Positions 9,655 through 20,297 of a DNA stretch of 64,000 bases are shown here, in pieces. The stretch comes from Scleromitrula shiraiana (lineage: Eukaryota > Ascomycota > Leotiomycetes > Helotiales > Sclerotiniaceae). Below the pieces are notes generated by a model. The model did not search any database and had not been told where the DNA came from. It saw only the letters and a list, made by a program, of their open reading frames with translations. Both the position numbers and the translations under genes were made by a program. Positions within the stretch are counted from its first letter, which is position 1, and each line of letters starts with the position of its first letter. The stretch lies in NCBI GenBank assembly GCA_028455995.1, contig JABELC010000007.1, positions 1,054,001-1,118,000 on the forward strand. Direction: 5' to 3'.

Positions 9655-10253
9655 GGGGGATGCGTGCGTGGGTTGAGGAGAGCGGGAAGGAGATGATGGG
9701 AGGGATGGATTGGGGAGGATTCTAGGTGATGAGGGGGGTTGCGGTTGAATGAAGGAGGATTAAGGGGGAGACCATGATGATAGATTGGGTTTGTGAGTGG
9801 GAGGTTTTGGTTATTGGGTTGGACAGATGATGATCACTTGCCATCATATAGGAACCAAAACATGGAAATCCCAGTATTTTCTCATTATCCGGTTACAGTC
9901 CCCCAGCTTTGTATATCTGTCATCTGAAGTCATGTGATGATGATTTTTGTGTTAGCATACTGTCTTGATCAACAGATAGAGCTTTGTGTGTTTGTAAAAT
10001 CCATTTTGGGAATAACACGAGTGATGGGGTGTTGCAAATATATTCATTTGTGTAATGAACGAGGCTTCCCGTTTATTGAAACAAAGATCAGAACCAACAT
10101 AGAGCAGATCAAGGTAAATGGGAAAAATGAAACGAGATCGTGGTAGTAAAGTTTTGATATATATTTTGAAGAAGCCGAGTAAGAATCCAAGCATTGGGTA
10201 TACCTATCCTATAACACCTCTAAGAAACCAACCAAAATTCATCATAAACCCCA
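9655..10253. other. Gene-free stretch between convergent genes
   Basis: This holds the 3' untranslated regions of coiled-coil gene C (plus strand) and of the 2EXR-domain gene (minus strand). The first 150 bases are strikingly G-rich on the plus strand (runs of GGGGG and GAGGGG). No gene or RNA was recognised. Confidence 0.35.
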
Positions 10254-10976
10254 TTATTTTCCCTCAAGGACTTTCTTAATCTTCGATTGTACTCTTACAG
10301 TCGGCAACGACCACCCTACATATTCCTCTTCCATGCCTCTAGATATTTCCTCCAACGTCCTCTCTTCCCTTACGAAACTTTGTTTGAAATCTACCCATAT
10401 TCTTAAAACCATTTCCGCCGCCATTTTAGGTTCCACAAACTCGAAATCTTCATTCAAACCACCGCAGATCCTCTTTTCTTCCTTAATTATCAATTTTACT
10501 AGTTCGAGATTCGGGAATGATCGCATTGATGTTACTTTGTTGTATGATTCCCAAGGTCGTTTGATTTCCACATCCACATGATCAATTGCTAGAGTCTTTA
10601 CTTCGTCCAGAAGCTCAGGCACCTTCAAGAAAGTGCGGAAGTCTCGAAGAGTGTCGTCGTAACCCATTGTGCGATGCCGAGGAAGATACAGGGTATCGAG
10701 GTAGGGGTTGAAGTATATTCTTGGTTGTGAAGTTTTTGTAGCAAAAGAGAGCTTGTAGGTTCGAAGAGCCTCGACTCGTGATTCGTGATTGGCTTGAAGG
10801 ATCGCTGGAGGTCGAGATATAGAAAGACATTGATCAAGAGATGGATCATAGCGAACTTCGACAGTGCGGGCTGTACATGAATAACGCCATATGAGAATTC
10901 GAAGTTCGGGTAGTAGTGTAGGGAAGAGGTGGAAGCTGGTTAGCGACTTGTTTGTAGAGGTTGACATGTTTACCAA
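10254..10976 (-). CDS. 2EXR-domain (F-box-like) protein, 240 aa
   Basis: Single-exon minus-strand gene. The N-terminus carries FHLFPTLLPELRILIWRYSC (residues 15-34), the hallmark of the fungal 2EXR domain: F-x-x-F-x-x-LP-x-E-(I/L)-R-x-x-IW. It is followed by the second signature block near 59-78, ILQANHESRVEALRTYKL. The family is greatly expanded in Leotiomycetes and Sordariomycetes and is thought to relate to F-box-like interaction modules, but no biochemical role is established. The C-terminal half is hydrophilic and charged. The start could be Met1 or Met4; both lie upstream of the domain. No signal peptide is seen. Length is typical for the family (about 200-350 aa). Confidence 0.85.
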   Translation of the reverse strand: MVNMSTSTNKSLTSFHLFPTLLPELRILIWRYSCTARTVEVRYDPSLDQCLSISRPPAILQANHESRVEALRTYKLSFATKTSQPRIYFNPYLDTLYLPRHRTMGYDDTLRDFRTFLKVPELLDEVKTLAIDHVDVEIKRPWESYNKVTSMRSFPNLELVKLIIKEEKRICGGLNEDFEFVEPKMAAEMVLRIWVDFKQSFVREERTLEEISRGMEEEYVGWSLPTVRVQSKIKKVLEGK

Positions 10977-12294
10977 TTGTTCTGTCTAGAAGTGTCAATG
11001 GAAACAATGAAAGAGGGATATCAAATCCCAAGGAAAGTTAATAAGGCTGAAAGTATAAAAATTAAAAGATAGTGTTAGATTTATTTTACATATAGCAGAT
11101 CTCTTGAAATGAGAAGATAGAAAAGAAAATAGATATACATATATACATATATATATATGTGTGTGTATATAGGTATGTATGTATGTATACATGTATGTAT
11201 ATATATGAAAAATGTTATTGTACTTTCCAACGAAAACTGATAGTAAATGAAATATGGATAAAGTGAGCTGACGTTGGTCCAGCCTTCACATCTAATACCA
11301 ACGATGCCCAAGCAACATTCACCTCTTCCTCTTTCTCAACGAGGTACTATCCTAGCGTTATGCCATTGCCAAGACGAGAACTCTAAGCTCTTGAATAGCT
11401 TGAAATGTACGAGGAATAGAGTTCAGATTAACATTTTGAACTTCTAGAGTTGTCAATTTCCATTTTAACCGTAGGACTTTAAATCCCGAAATGGCAATGA
11501 TGGAGCTGACGCATTGTAAAAAGTAATAAGAAATGTATGAAAAGGTTCTAATTAAAATGTACGGAAGTAGTGGAAGCAAAATCCTTGTTTAGGCCGAAGA
11601 AAGTGGTCTGATTTTGTTACATTTTCTCCATTAATCATTGGTGGACATCAAAACAAATTGAAAGAAAAAGAAAAAAAAAATAGCAGGGAAAAACCTATTC
11701 AATGCAAAAGAAATGTAAAGAAATGGGGTGACTTTAAGAGGGTCATTGCAAATAATCTAGGGAATTTTAGGGATATACTATTGTACTATATGTACACTGA
11801 CTGTGATGAGTTATGATAATTCAATTGAAGGGTACCTGCATGATAGGTAAAGAAGAATGTTATGGGTGAGGAAGGTCTCATACCCGGAATAAGGCTTCAA
11901 GCTTCAAGCTTCAAGATAGAAGGATAGTCAAAGGATAGTCAAGGGATAACCAAGGGAATAAGTTAAAGTTGTGCTATACTGTACTGTACTGTGCTGTGTT
12001 ATGCTGTGTTGTGTTCACATGTTGTTATTATATCGTGTGTATTATTGTTATTATTACCGCTGTGCTGTGACTCCTGATACGTGTCTACGGAGAATTAATC
12101 AAATCCTATCTTAGAAAGGAATCCCTAGTCTCTAGTCTAAAATTAGCCGCAAGGCTGGCATCGCAGTAAGGCTATCATATTAACATTATCTAGACCCCAC
12201 CCACTATTAATCCTTCCAGAACATTTTCTTAATAATCTGCCATTATACGGATGGGTGGGATTTAGCATTGAAATCCGAGAGTCAAATTTTCATA
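10977..12294. other. Divergent intergenic region, 1.3 kb, AT-rich
   Basis: It separates the 2EXR gene (minus) from the QTRT1 gene (plus) and should hold both promoters. It contains an AT/GT microsatellite at 11131-11207, a heptamer repeat TTCAAGC at about 11897-11920, two copies of an AGGATAGTCAA unit at about 11920-11945, and a CTGTACTGTGCTGTG-type low-complexity run at about 11975-12015. No gene was recognised. Confidence 0.45.
11131..11207. repeat. AT/GT microsatellite
   Basis: Alternating ATATAC, TATATATG, GTGTGT and GTATGTAT units run without interruption for about 75 bases. It lies in the upstream region of the 2EXR gene and explains the Tyr/Ile/His-rich open frames read from it. Confidence 0.85.
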
Positions 12295-13626
12295 ATGGCC
12301 CCAACACGTCCTATGCCATCAGCTTTGAAATTCGAGTTAATCGCTCGTTGCTCTGTAAGCTCTATTAAACTTCTCTCTATTCACTTTTCTAATTATACAT
12401 GTAATTAGACAACCAAAGCTCGGGCTGCTGTTCTAACCTTACCCCATGGCCCAGTTCAATTACCCTTGTTTATGCCAGTGGCTACGCAAGCTTCACTAAA
12501 GGGACTGACTCCGCAACAATTGGAGGAAACAGGATGTCGATTATGTTTAAATAATACCTATCACCTTGGATTAAAACCTGGACAGGAAGTTTTGGCAAAA
12601 GTTGGAGGAGCACATAAGCTGCAAGGATGGAATCACAATATATTGACAGATAGTGGAGGGTAATGTTGTCAACGCATGAATTAACTTATTTCTATATGCT
12701 GACATGGTGTGCCTAGTTTTCAGATGGTCAGTCTGCTCAAGTTGGCCAATATTACTGAAGAAGGTGTTCGATTCTTAAGTCCACATGATGGTTCCCCTAT
12801 GTTACTCACACCTGAACATTCCATTTCCCTCCAAAACACGATTGGAAGTGATATAATCATGCAACTCGACGATGTACTTGTCACTACCTCCCCGGATACG
12901 AAACGAATGCGAGAAGCTATGGAGAGAAGTGTGCGATGGCTCGACCGCTGCATCGCTGCACATGCAAATCCAACAACACAGAATCTATTCTGCATTATAC
13001 AAGGAGGGTTAGATCTAGATATGCGTAAAGAGTGCTGTGAACAGATGGTAGCACGAGGAACTCCAGGCATTGCCATAGGTGGGTTGAGTGGTGGTGAAGC
13101 CAAGGCAGACTATTGCCGTGTAGTAAATACATGCACAGGTCTCTTGCCAGAGATGAAGCCAAGGTATGTAATGGGGATTGGTTACCCTGAGGATTTGGTG
13201 GTCAGCGTAGCCTTAGGTGCGGATATGTTTGATTGTGTCTGGCCAACAAGGACAGCACGATTCGGCAATGCGATCACCAAACATGGAGTTCTGAATTTGA
13301 GACATGCGTCCTATGCAAATGATTTTGGACCCGTCGAAGAAGGATGCGGATGTGTTTGCTGCCGTAAAGGCGAAGGCGGTCTGGGTGTAACCAGAGCATT
13401 TGTGCACCACGTGGCTGCGAAGGAGACAGTTGGAGCACACTTACTTACTATACATAATGTTTGGTATCAATTGGCCTTGATGACAAGTGCCAGGACTGCT
13501 ATCATTGAAGATCGATACCCAGATTTCTTAAAGAAGTTCTTTGCACATCTTCATGGCGATAAGTCAAAATATCCAGATTGGGCAGTCGAAGCATTAAGAA
13601 CTGTCGGCGTTGATTTGATGGATTGA
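12295..13626 (+). CDS. QTRT1: Queuine tRNA-ribosyltransferase catalytic subunit, three exons, 406 aa
   Basis: Exchanges guanine-34 for queuine in the anticodon of Asp, Asn, His and Tyr tRNAs, acting in eukaryotes as a heterodimer with QTRT2. Exons are 12295-12354, 12409-12659 and 12717-13626; introns of 54 and 57 nt have GTAA donors and TAG acceptors. The first ATG of the short first exon is used. Catalytic features: the DSGGFQ block (about 101-106) with the substrate-binding Asp; GGLSGGE (about 225-231); the nucleophile Asp in FDCVWPTR (about 276); and the zinc site C-G-C-V-C-C (Cys about 314, 316, 319) with His in TIHN (about 350). The length equals that of animal QTRT1 (about 400). Fungi cannot make queuine and must salvage it, so this implies use of environmental queuine. 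Budding yeast lacks the gene. Confidence 0.95.
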
Positions 13627-14163
13627 GGATATAAACTTTCAATAGGTAGATAAAAGATATAGATACCCGGTAGATAATAAAATTGTGATAGGGCATTAAA
13701 AAGAAAAGAAAGCATCCTTAACGACCGAGTCAAGTTGAAACAATGGCGTTGATGAGAAGAATTAAAAGACATAGAATTGATGAAGTGTCAGAAACAATAA
13801 GACAAATTCTGGAACTCATTATGTCTTCTATATAAAGTACGACATTGAAACATTATCAAAGCAGATTCAATCATCAACAATATCCACTTCCAAAGGAAAG
13901 GAGAAAGCTCACCCAGCCGAGGCTGACAATTTGGCAGGGGTTCACGATCCGAAATAAGGCGCGTTACATAGAATTACTTGCATCCCCCTTTCGTCATAGC
14001 TTCTACGTTTGTAGAAAACAGAAGTATCGCAAAAAAAGATCAAAGAAAGGTCAAGACGATTGAAGAGTAAACAACCAAATTTGGGGAAGGCTGAGCTTTC
14101 AGCTCATCACACCTCACTCAAACCTCACTTCACTTCACTTCACTTTCTTATTGTTTATTTATT
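13627..14163. other. Intergenic region upstream of the HOS3-like gene
   Basis: It contains the 3' untranslated region of QTRT1 and the promoter and leader of the HOS3-like gene. A TCACT/CCTCACT pyrimidine-rich run just upstream of the ATG (about 14110-14150) is a typical leader. No ATG-initiated upstream ORF of note and no other gene was seen. Confidence 0.4.
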
Positions 14164-17100
14164 ATGGCGAACTCATCGCCAAACAACGGCAGAAATGGCA
14201 GCCTTTCGCCTGCCCCATTGCCCCCGTCAAATAATAATGACACTGCGATAACAACATCTCTGACACGCCTTTCACTCACTAACGCCTCTCGAACTGCGCT
14301 TCCAGCTTCACCACAGAACGGCTCACCTAGAACACACGGTCAACAAAATCTTTATCTATCCCCAACTGGAAGAGGGCCTGTACCCCCAAGCCCCTTGCGC
14401 CGCAGTTCTAGTTCTATGAGTATCGACCGTCGTTCCTCTACACCCGGCCTGCTTCGAAAAGCTTCTATGAATTCCCTCAATGGAGGACCAGCATCAAATA
14501 AGCCCACAGCATATCGCAGGTCTTCATCTACACAATATCAAGCAAGATCGCCATCTGTAATGAGTGCCAGGTCACAGTCTCTCGAAGCGGAGGATACACG
14601 AGAACCTTCCCCGCGACACACTGCAGCCTCCATTGCAAGTGCGCATTTTAAATCGGAACTGGAACTGCAAAACAGCAATGATGAGTCAAGAGGTGCCGAC
14701 ACTATTGTTATACTGCACGACTCCTGTTATGGCCATCGTTTCTCTCGTCCCAAAACCTCAAGAAGTTCTTTAAGCACAATTGTTGAACGCCCTGAGAGAA
14801 TTCACGCAAGTATACTAGGAATTTCGGTTGCTTATGTACGTCTGGGTGAGCGACATTCTGAAGGCCGTTATCCCCTTTACCCTGACATGGATGCGTCTAC
14901 ATTCACGTCCACGCCTTTCGGCATACGCAAGACAACCCGCCGTTTACCTGTATCATCTCAAGCTGTTACGAATGTGCACGGGACAAAATGGATGGAAGAA
15001 TTAAAGATTATGTGTGATAATGCGGAAGCAAGGCTAGCTACAAACGGAAAGGAGTTAGTTAGGCCAGATATGAACCGAGCTCCTGGGGAGGAAAAGCCTA
15101 CAAAGTTCCATGAAGGGGATCTTTATTTATGCTCAGAATCATTAGAAGCTATGGAAGGTGCAATGGGTGCTGTTTGTGAGGGTGTTGATGCGGTTTTTGA
15201 GGGATCGATGAACGGGCAGGGTCCACGGCGTGCTTTTGTAACAATCAGACCTCCAGGTCATCATTGCTCGGCAACCTATCCATCTGGGTTTTGTTGGGTG
15301 AATAACGTTCATGTTGGTATTTCTCATGCGGCTCTGACACATGGATTGACTCATGCTGCTATTATTGATTTTGACCTTCATCACGGAGATGGCTCTCAAG
15401 CAATTGCATGGGAGCATAATGCTCGTGCGAATGGACTGGCCAAGAATGCACTACCCTGGAAGAAAACTTCCATTGGCTATTTCAGTTTACACGACATCAA
15501 CTCTTATCCATGTGAAATGGGTGATGAAGAAAAGGTCAAGAATGCTAGTCTCTGTATTGAAAATGCTCATGGTCAGAATATTTGGAATGTCCATCTACAG
15601 CCCTGGAAGAATGAAGAGGAGTTTTGGGAATTGTATGAAACAAGATATTCAATTTTGCTTGAAAAAACGCGAAATTACCTACGGGCGCAGACTGATCGGC
15701 TCCGGTCATTGCCAAATCCTCCTAAAGTGAAAGCTGCTATTTTTCTATCTGCGGGCTTTGATGCGAGCGAATGGGAGAGCTCCGGTATGCAACGCCACAA
15801 AGTCAATGTTCCTACAGAATTTTATGCACGAATTACCCGAGACGTGGTAAAGATTGCGGCTGAGGAAGGCACGGGGGTTGATGGAAGGATCATTAGTGTT
15901 CTTGAAGGAGGATATAGTGACAGGGCCTTGTGTACAGGGGTTTTGAGTCATCTTAGTGGCCTTGCTGGAAGCGATCCCGTTGACACAAATTCCGAAACTT
16001 CACATTCAGGATTAAATTTTGAGATGGATCAGAGAATTGTCAAGTCTGATGGGCCAGAAGAACTTGGTCTCCCATCTTCTTCTGGATTTCAACCGTATGA
16101 TCCATTATGGTGGTCTCTTGGTCGATTAGAGCAGCTTGATGCAGCTATGAATATCCCAACATCGCAAGAGCCAGTAAAGCCTTCTAGAGATGGTCCTGCA
16201 TCGCACTTCTCATCCCCTACACAATCTTTCATAGCTAAAGTGGCCAATACACCGAAAGCACAACGTAGTGTATCTAATATGTCTTTAAAAACTGGAATGT
16301 CGCCACGCAGTTCAGTCGCCCGACCACCTACTCCCCCACCACCAGATGTACATTGGACTGTAGCAGCGCACGAGTTGAGCAAATTGCTCATTCCAACTGA
16401 TAGGCAAACTAAGAGCTGCCAATGGGAAGATCTGGCTGCTGAGGCTACACGTGCAAGAAGAGACCGCCAGTCTGTTTTACTACAACCTGAAGTGGCTCAA
16501 TATCCCGTCGTACCCGTGGAGACTACAAATACCAGAATGTCTCTTCGAGTGAGAAAGCCCACGAAAGCGGCTGAGCACATTGAACGCGAAGAGTCTAGGA
16601 AACCTGCTGCAAAATCATCTCGTCGAAAGACCGTTGCTGGGCCCTCGGCTTTAGCAGCTGACAAGGTAAAAACAAATTTCTCGTCTCAGTATAGTATTCT
16701 AATATTCGATAGGCTCCATCTCCTCCCAGCACAACTCCTTTACCCCAGGCGGGACACATGCAACCAGCCCAACAGCCTACTAGACGACTCAGTATATCAT
16801 CCACTGCTGGCCCTGTAGCATCAGAAGCTAGACCACCTCGTCCAAATGCCCCAGCAGCTCATAGTAGAATCCCATCCTATACTCAAAGGCCAAGTAGTTC
16901 TATGAGTGTGCGACCAGGTTCTTCCATGAGCTCTCGCGGACAATCTATTCCCCCAATAGTTGTCAAAAAGACAAGAGGTCCGGCTCAACCTCGAACCGAT
17001 GCGCCAAAACCACCTCGCTCTCGAAAGAAGGCCCCAGTCAAAAACAATGAGACTGTTGACAATACTTCCCAACCTTCTAGCATACCAATCTCATCTACGG

Positions 17101-17768
17101 AAGTTTCCAGCAACCAGGCTTCTGATATTGATAGTTTGACGTCTGGAATGAAAAAAGTTAAGATAACTTTACTTACGAAAGCCCAGAGAGAGGCAAAGGA
17201 GCAAGAGAAACTTCAAGCACAGCTGAGCCAACATGAACCAGAAGTCGTTGCGCCTGAAATCAATGCAAATGAAAATATTCACAACGATACCGAAGCTGCG
17301 GTAATGGAAACACCCGATCATTCTTTCATTTCTACGCCTATCAAGAGCCCCTCGCCAACTCCGCAGCCTTCGCTTCCTTCTCATCTTCCTGTCAATATGC
17401 AGGAACCTGAAGGTGTTCCTCTGCCAGTTAGCTCCCCTGCAGGTCCAATCCCAGATGACAATGAGTATGCAAACTCCTCCGATAATTCATTGGAACATAA
17501 CACCGACAAATTCGTTCCTTTTCAACCCGAGGGCCCTGCACCTAGTACAATAGAACAGCAAGAACCACTACGTTGGCTTCCACCCAACACTAACACGCCC
17601 GCCGCAATGAAGATATCTGACTTACCTGTTTTTACATCCACTTCTGCCATACCTTTCGGTGTTAGGCCTAACGCCAATCAAGCCGAAAACACCCCAAATC
17701 CGTCTGATCCCCAACCCTCAAAACTAGGCTCCTCGATCTGGGACGTTCCAGTTACTCCTCGGAAGTGA
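14164..17768 (+). CDS. hos3: HOS3-like histone deacetylase, two exons, about 1185 aa
   Basis: Zinc-dependent lysine deacetylase of the fungal HOS3 (HosB) group. Exons are 14164-16665 and 16713-17768; the 47-nt intron (GTAAAA to ATAG) shifts frame, so its removal is needed to join the two. The order is: a Ser/Pro-rich N-terminus (about 1-175), a deacetylase domain (about 180-610) and a long disordered C-terminus. Domain residues visible: the His pair in RPPGHH (366/367), zinc ligands Asp404 and His406 in DFDLHH, a third ligand Asp533 in GFDAS, and the catalytic Tyr584 in EGGYSD. All are intact, so it should be active. Ser-rich motifs (RRSSSSMS near the N-terminus, RPSSSMSVRPGSSMS in the C-terminal region) look like phosphorylation platforms. 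Yeast Hos3 is a homodimer relatively resistant to trichostatin A, located at the bud neck and chromatin. Confidence 0.92.
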
Positions 17769-18301
17769 TGTATAACAAGTTCTTGGGAACGAAGAAGTTT
17801 CATTTGTATTTCATATTGTTTTCGATTTGATGCGGTGATTGCTTTCAATCCCACATTAATCTCACAAGCTCATCCTTTCCCTTTGTTTATGATACCCCGT
17901 AGAAGCTAGTTTTTGGTGGGATGATTGGTGAAGTAATTACTGGCACGGAAAATATTGGGGTTGGGAGAAAGTACTATGTAGTTAATCGTAATAATATATA
18001 AATATCTTATCACCTTTAATATATTCTTCTCTCTCTACTGATTATGAGCGTAGAATCGTGCTAGAAATAAGCAAGCTTTTCCATTCATATCAAACTTTGA
18101 GACAGTAGAATCATTCTAATTCCTCGCTCCATCTCAAGGAGGCCTAATCACGTGATATACCGCTTCCAACTAAAGTTAGCCGCCGGAGCTTAGCGAACCT
18201 TTCAACTTTTCCCACACAATTGAATTTCGAAATTTTAATTCCTCGACAACGACAAACTTTCGACCACCACCACCACCAACACAAATCCCAAAACCGCAAT
18301 C
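17769..18301. other. Intergenic region upstream of the eS17 gene
   Basis: It holds the 3' end of the HOS3-like gene and the eS17 promoter. A perfect palindrome TCACGTGA lies at 18148-18155, about 150 bases upstream of the ATG. The leader just before the ATG is rich in CCACCACCACC. No other gene was recognised. Confidence 0.45.
18148..18155. promoter_or_regulatory. Palindromic E-box in the eS17 promoter
   Basis: TCACGTGA is a perfect 8-base palindrome with a CACGTG core, the site used by fungal bHLH factors such as Cbf1 and by relatives at ribosomal-protein promoters. A regulatory role here is inference from position. Confidence 0.35.
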
Positions 18302-18852
18302 ATGGGTCGCGTTCGTACCAAGACTGTTAAGAAGTCCGCCAAGGTCATCATCGAGAGATACTACCCAAAGTTGACTCTCGACTTCGAGACCAACAAGAGA
18401 ATCTGCGATGAGATCGCTATCATCGCCTCTAAGCGTCTCCGCAACAAGGTAATTGAAATTCAATTGGAGCTACAAAATTAATTCTGACTCCTGGTGAAAC
18501 AGATTGCTGGTTACACTACCCATTTGATGAAGCGTATTCAACGTGGTCCAGTCCGTGGTATCTCCTTCAAGCTTCAAGAAGAGGAGAGAGAACGTAAGGA
18601 TCAATACGTTCCAGAAGTTTCCGCTCTCGATGTCTCCAACACCGACAACGGACAACTCGAGGTCGATGTCGAGACCAAGGAGCTCCTCAAGAGCCTCGGT
18701 GTATGTTTCCACGCTGCAGATTTATCAAATTTATTTCTAACAAATTATTATAGTTCGATTCTATCCCAGTCAACGTTACCGCCGTCACCCAACAACAAAC
18801 CACCGAGCGTGGACCAAGACGATTCGGCGACAGACCCCCTCGCAGAGAGTAA
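18302..18852 (+). CDS. rps17: 40S ribosomal protein eS17, three exons, 147 aa
   Basis: Structural protein of the small ribosomal subunit. Exons are 18302-18448, 18503-18700 and 18754-18852, all phase 0, with GTAATT and GTATGT donors and CAG/TAG acceptors. The protein starts MGRVRTKTVKKSAK, the strongly conserved eS17 N-terminus, and continues with YYPKLTLDF, NKRICDEIA and HLMKRIQRGPVRGISFKLQ. The tail ends FGDRPPRRE, typical of filamentous fungi. Length is the usual 135-150. Codons are C-ending and biased (CTC, ATC, AAG), as expected for a highly expressed gene. The start is certain. Confidence 0.97.
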
Positions 18853-19379
18853 ATTTAAGGCTTTTCGCAGGGTTTGGGAATTATGGATGGGAATTTATGG
18901 ATCTTATGGCTACTGGGCGTATAATGGGCACGGAGTGCATACTAGATCAATGTGAGAAACATATCCCACCAAGGTGTCGCCGATTCTCCTTCGGGAGATG
19001 ACGCTTGATTGCCAATTTTTATCCCCCCTTTTTTGTGAATGTGACTATGGTCCACCTAACTTTGAGTGATTGTGAGCTGTGTATGCACCTGGGAATTTGT
19101 TGAAGCATTCAACTCGGAACGGTTCTGATTATCTCCTCGGCCCCATTCCCATCCGATTCGCGACAGTTATTTTGACCGAACATATGACTAGCTACTGTGC
19201 AGCTTGACTTCTATGGCTTGCTCGAGGATTGTTCAATGTGCAACATCATAGATAGTTTACAGATGAATGCCAATATATTGACCTTTACATCATGTCATTG
19301 AATGCTACAAATGGGTATCATGGTTTTTGCTCCTTTGACTCCAAATCCAATCCCTAATGAATCCAAGAAAAAATGAGAA
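18853..19379. other. Gene-free stretch between convergent genes
   Basis: Holds the 3' untranslated regions of eS17 (plus) and of the RTR1-like gene (minus). A frame reading through the eS17 intron and stop is a shadow. Nothing else was recognised. Confidence 0.4.
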
Positions 19380-20297
19380 TTACATCTTCCAATCTGTATC
19401 CATCTCCATATCTTCATCTTCTCCTAGATGCTGGTGATGTCCAAATGTGGATGTATGTCCTTCCAAACTCAAGTGCAGCGTATCCATTCGATCGGAAAGT
19501 TCATTATTATCCAACGTTGGAGCTCTGACTCCACTCCCTTGAACCTCTTTCTCGTGGATAGTGAAATTCGCAACGTTCTTTGTAGCTGACTGACTTGTTT
19601 CGCCTCTCTCCAAAGCCAGATTCCCAGCATTCTGCTTCTTACTCTCATCCTCCTGTTTATTTAAATCCAAATTCTCAATACCATTCATAACCATATCTTC
19701 CTCCGACTTAGGCTCATCAAGTAGATCTATGTTCGGAACCACAATCGATCTTCTCTCCCAAGCCGGAGTCTCACTTAACTGCACTCTCACGTACAGCGCT
19801 CTCCTGGCACAAGCTTCCGAGCACCATTTCTCTGAATCTTCTTTCCTTGCAATTTTAAAATCCTTAGCTTTCCCATTCATTCCTAGTAACCTCCACTGTC
19901 CGCCGTGATTATCTCGCGGTCGAGGATTCGAACATAATGTATACCCGCACCGATTATCGAGATTTCGCTCGAGTATTAGAGCGTCATAATCGCTGGGTTG
20001 AAATGGCCGAAGCATTTCTTTGAATTCGGCGGCGTCGGTGCGAGAGGGGTTCGATGCATCGTGTTGGATGGATTGGGTAAGTGGGTAGTCGATTAGTGTT
20101 TCGGTGGAGGTGAGGATTTCGAGTTCGATTTCTTTGCGTTCTTGCAGGAGATTGGCGTGGTATAGGGCGGTTTCTCGGTCGCGTTCGGCTTTGGTGGTTG
20201 AGGGGGTTGATTGTGATTGTGATTGTAGGGTGCTGGTCGCGGGGTAGGATGAGGTCTTCTTTAAGATGGACTTGCCCGGTCTTTGAGGGGTCGCCAT
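19380..20297 (-). CDS. rtr1: RTR1/RPAP2-family RNA polymerase II CTD phosphatase, 305 aa
   Basis: An atypical phosphatase that removes phosphate from the Pol II C-terminal domain (Ser5, also Tyr1 reported) during the early elongation transition, and also helps polymerase import. Single-exon minus-strand gene, starting MATPQRPGKSILKK. The family zinc module is present: Cys117 and Cys122 in RCGYTLCSNP and Cys159 and Cys163 in KWCSEACARRALYV (C-x4-C and C-x3-C). In some yeasts the last ligand is His. The intervening block ends in FKIARKED. The helical region before it (about 36-75, ERDRETALYHANLLQERKEI) is the usual leading helix pair. The C-terminus is acidic and variable. It diverges from BBC1 across a 1.1-kb region. 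Confidence 0.9.
   Translation of the reverse strand: MATPQRPGKSILKKTSSYPATSTLQSQSQSTPSTTKAERDRETALYHANLLQERKEIELEILTSTETLIDYPLTQSIQHDASNPSRTDAAEFKEMLRPFQPSDYDALILERNLDNRCGYTLCSNPRPRDNHGGQWRLLGMNGKAKDFKIARKEDSEKWCSEACARRALYVRVQLSETPAWERRSIVVPNIDLLDEPKSEEDMVMNGIENLDLNKQEDESKKQNAGNLALERGETSQSATKNVANFTIHEKEVQGSGVRAPTLDNNELSDRMDTLHLSLEGHTSTFGHHQHLGEDEDMEMDTDWKM

Noticed and set aside
13845..14251. Upstream frames before the HOS3-like gene as possible uORFs
   Set aside because: They begin at TTG and not ATG, and have no strong context.
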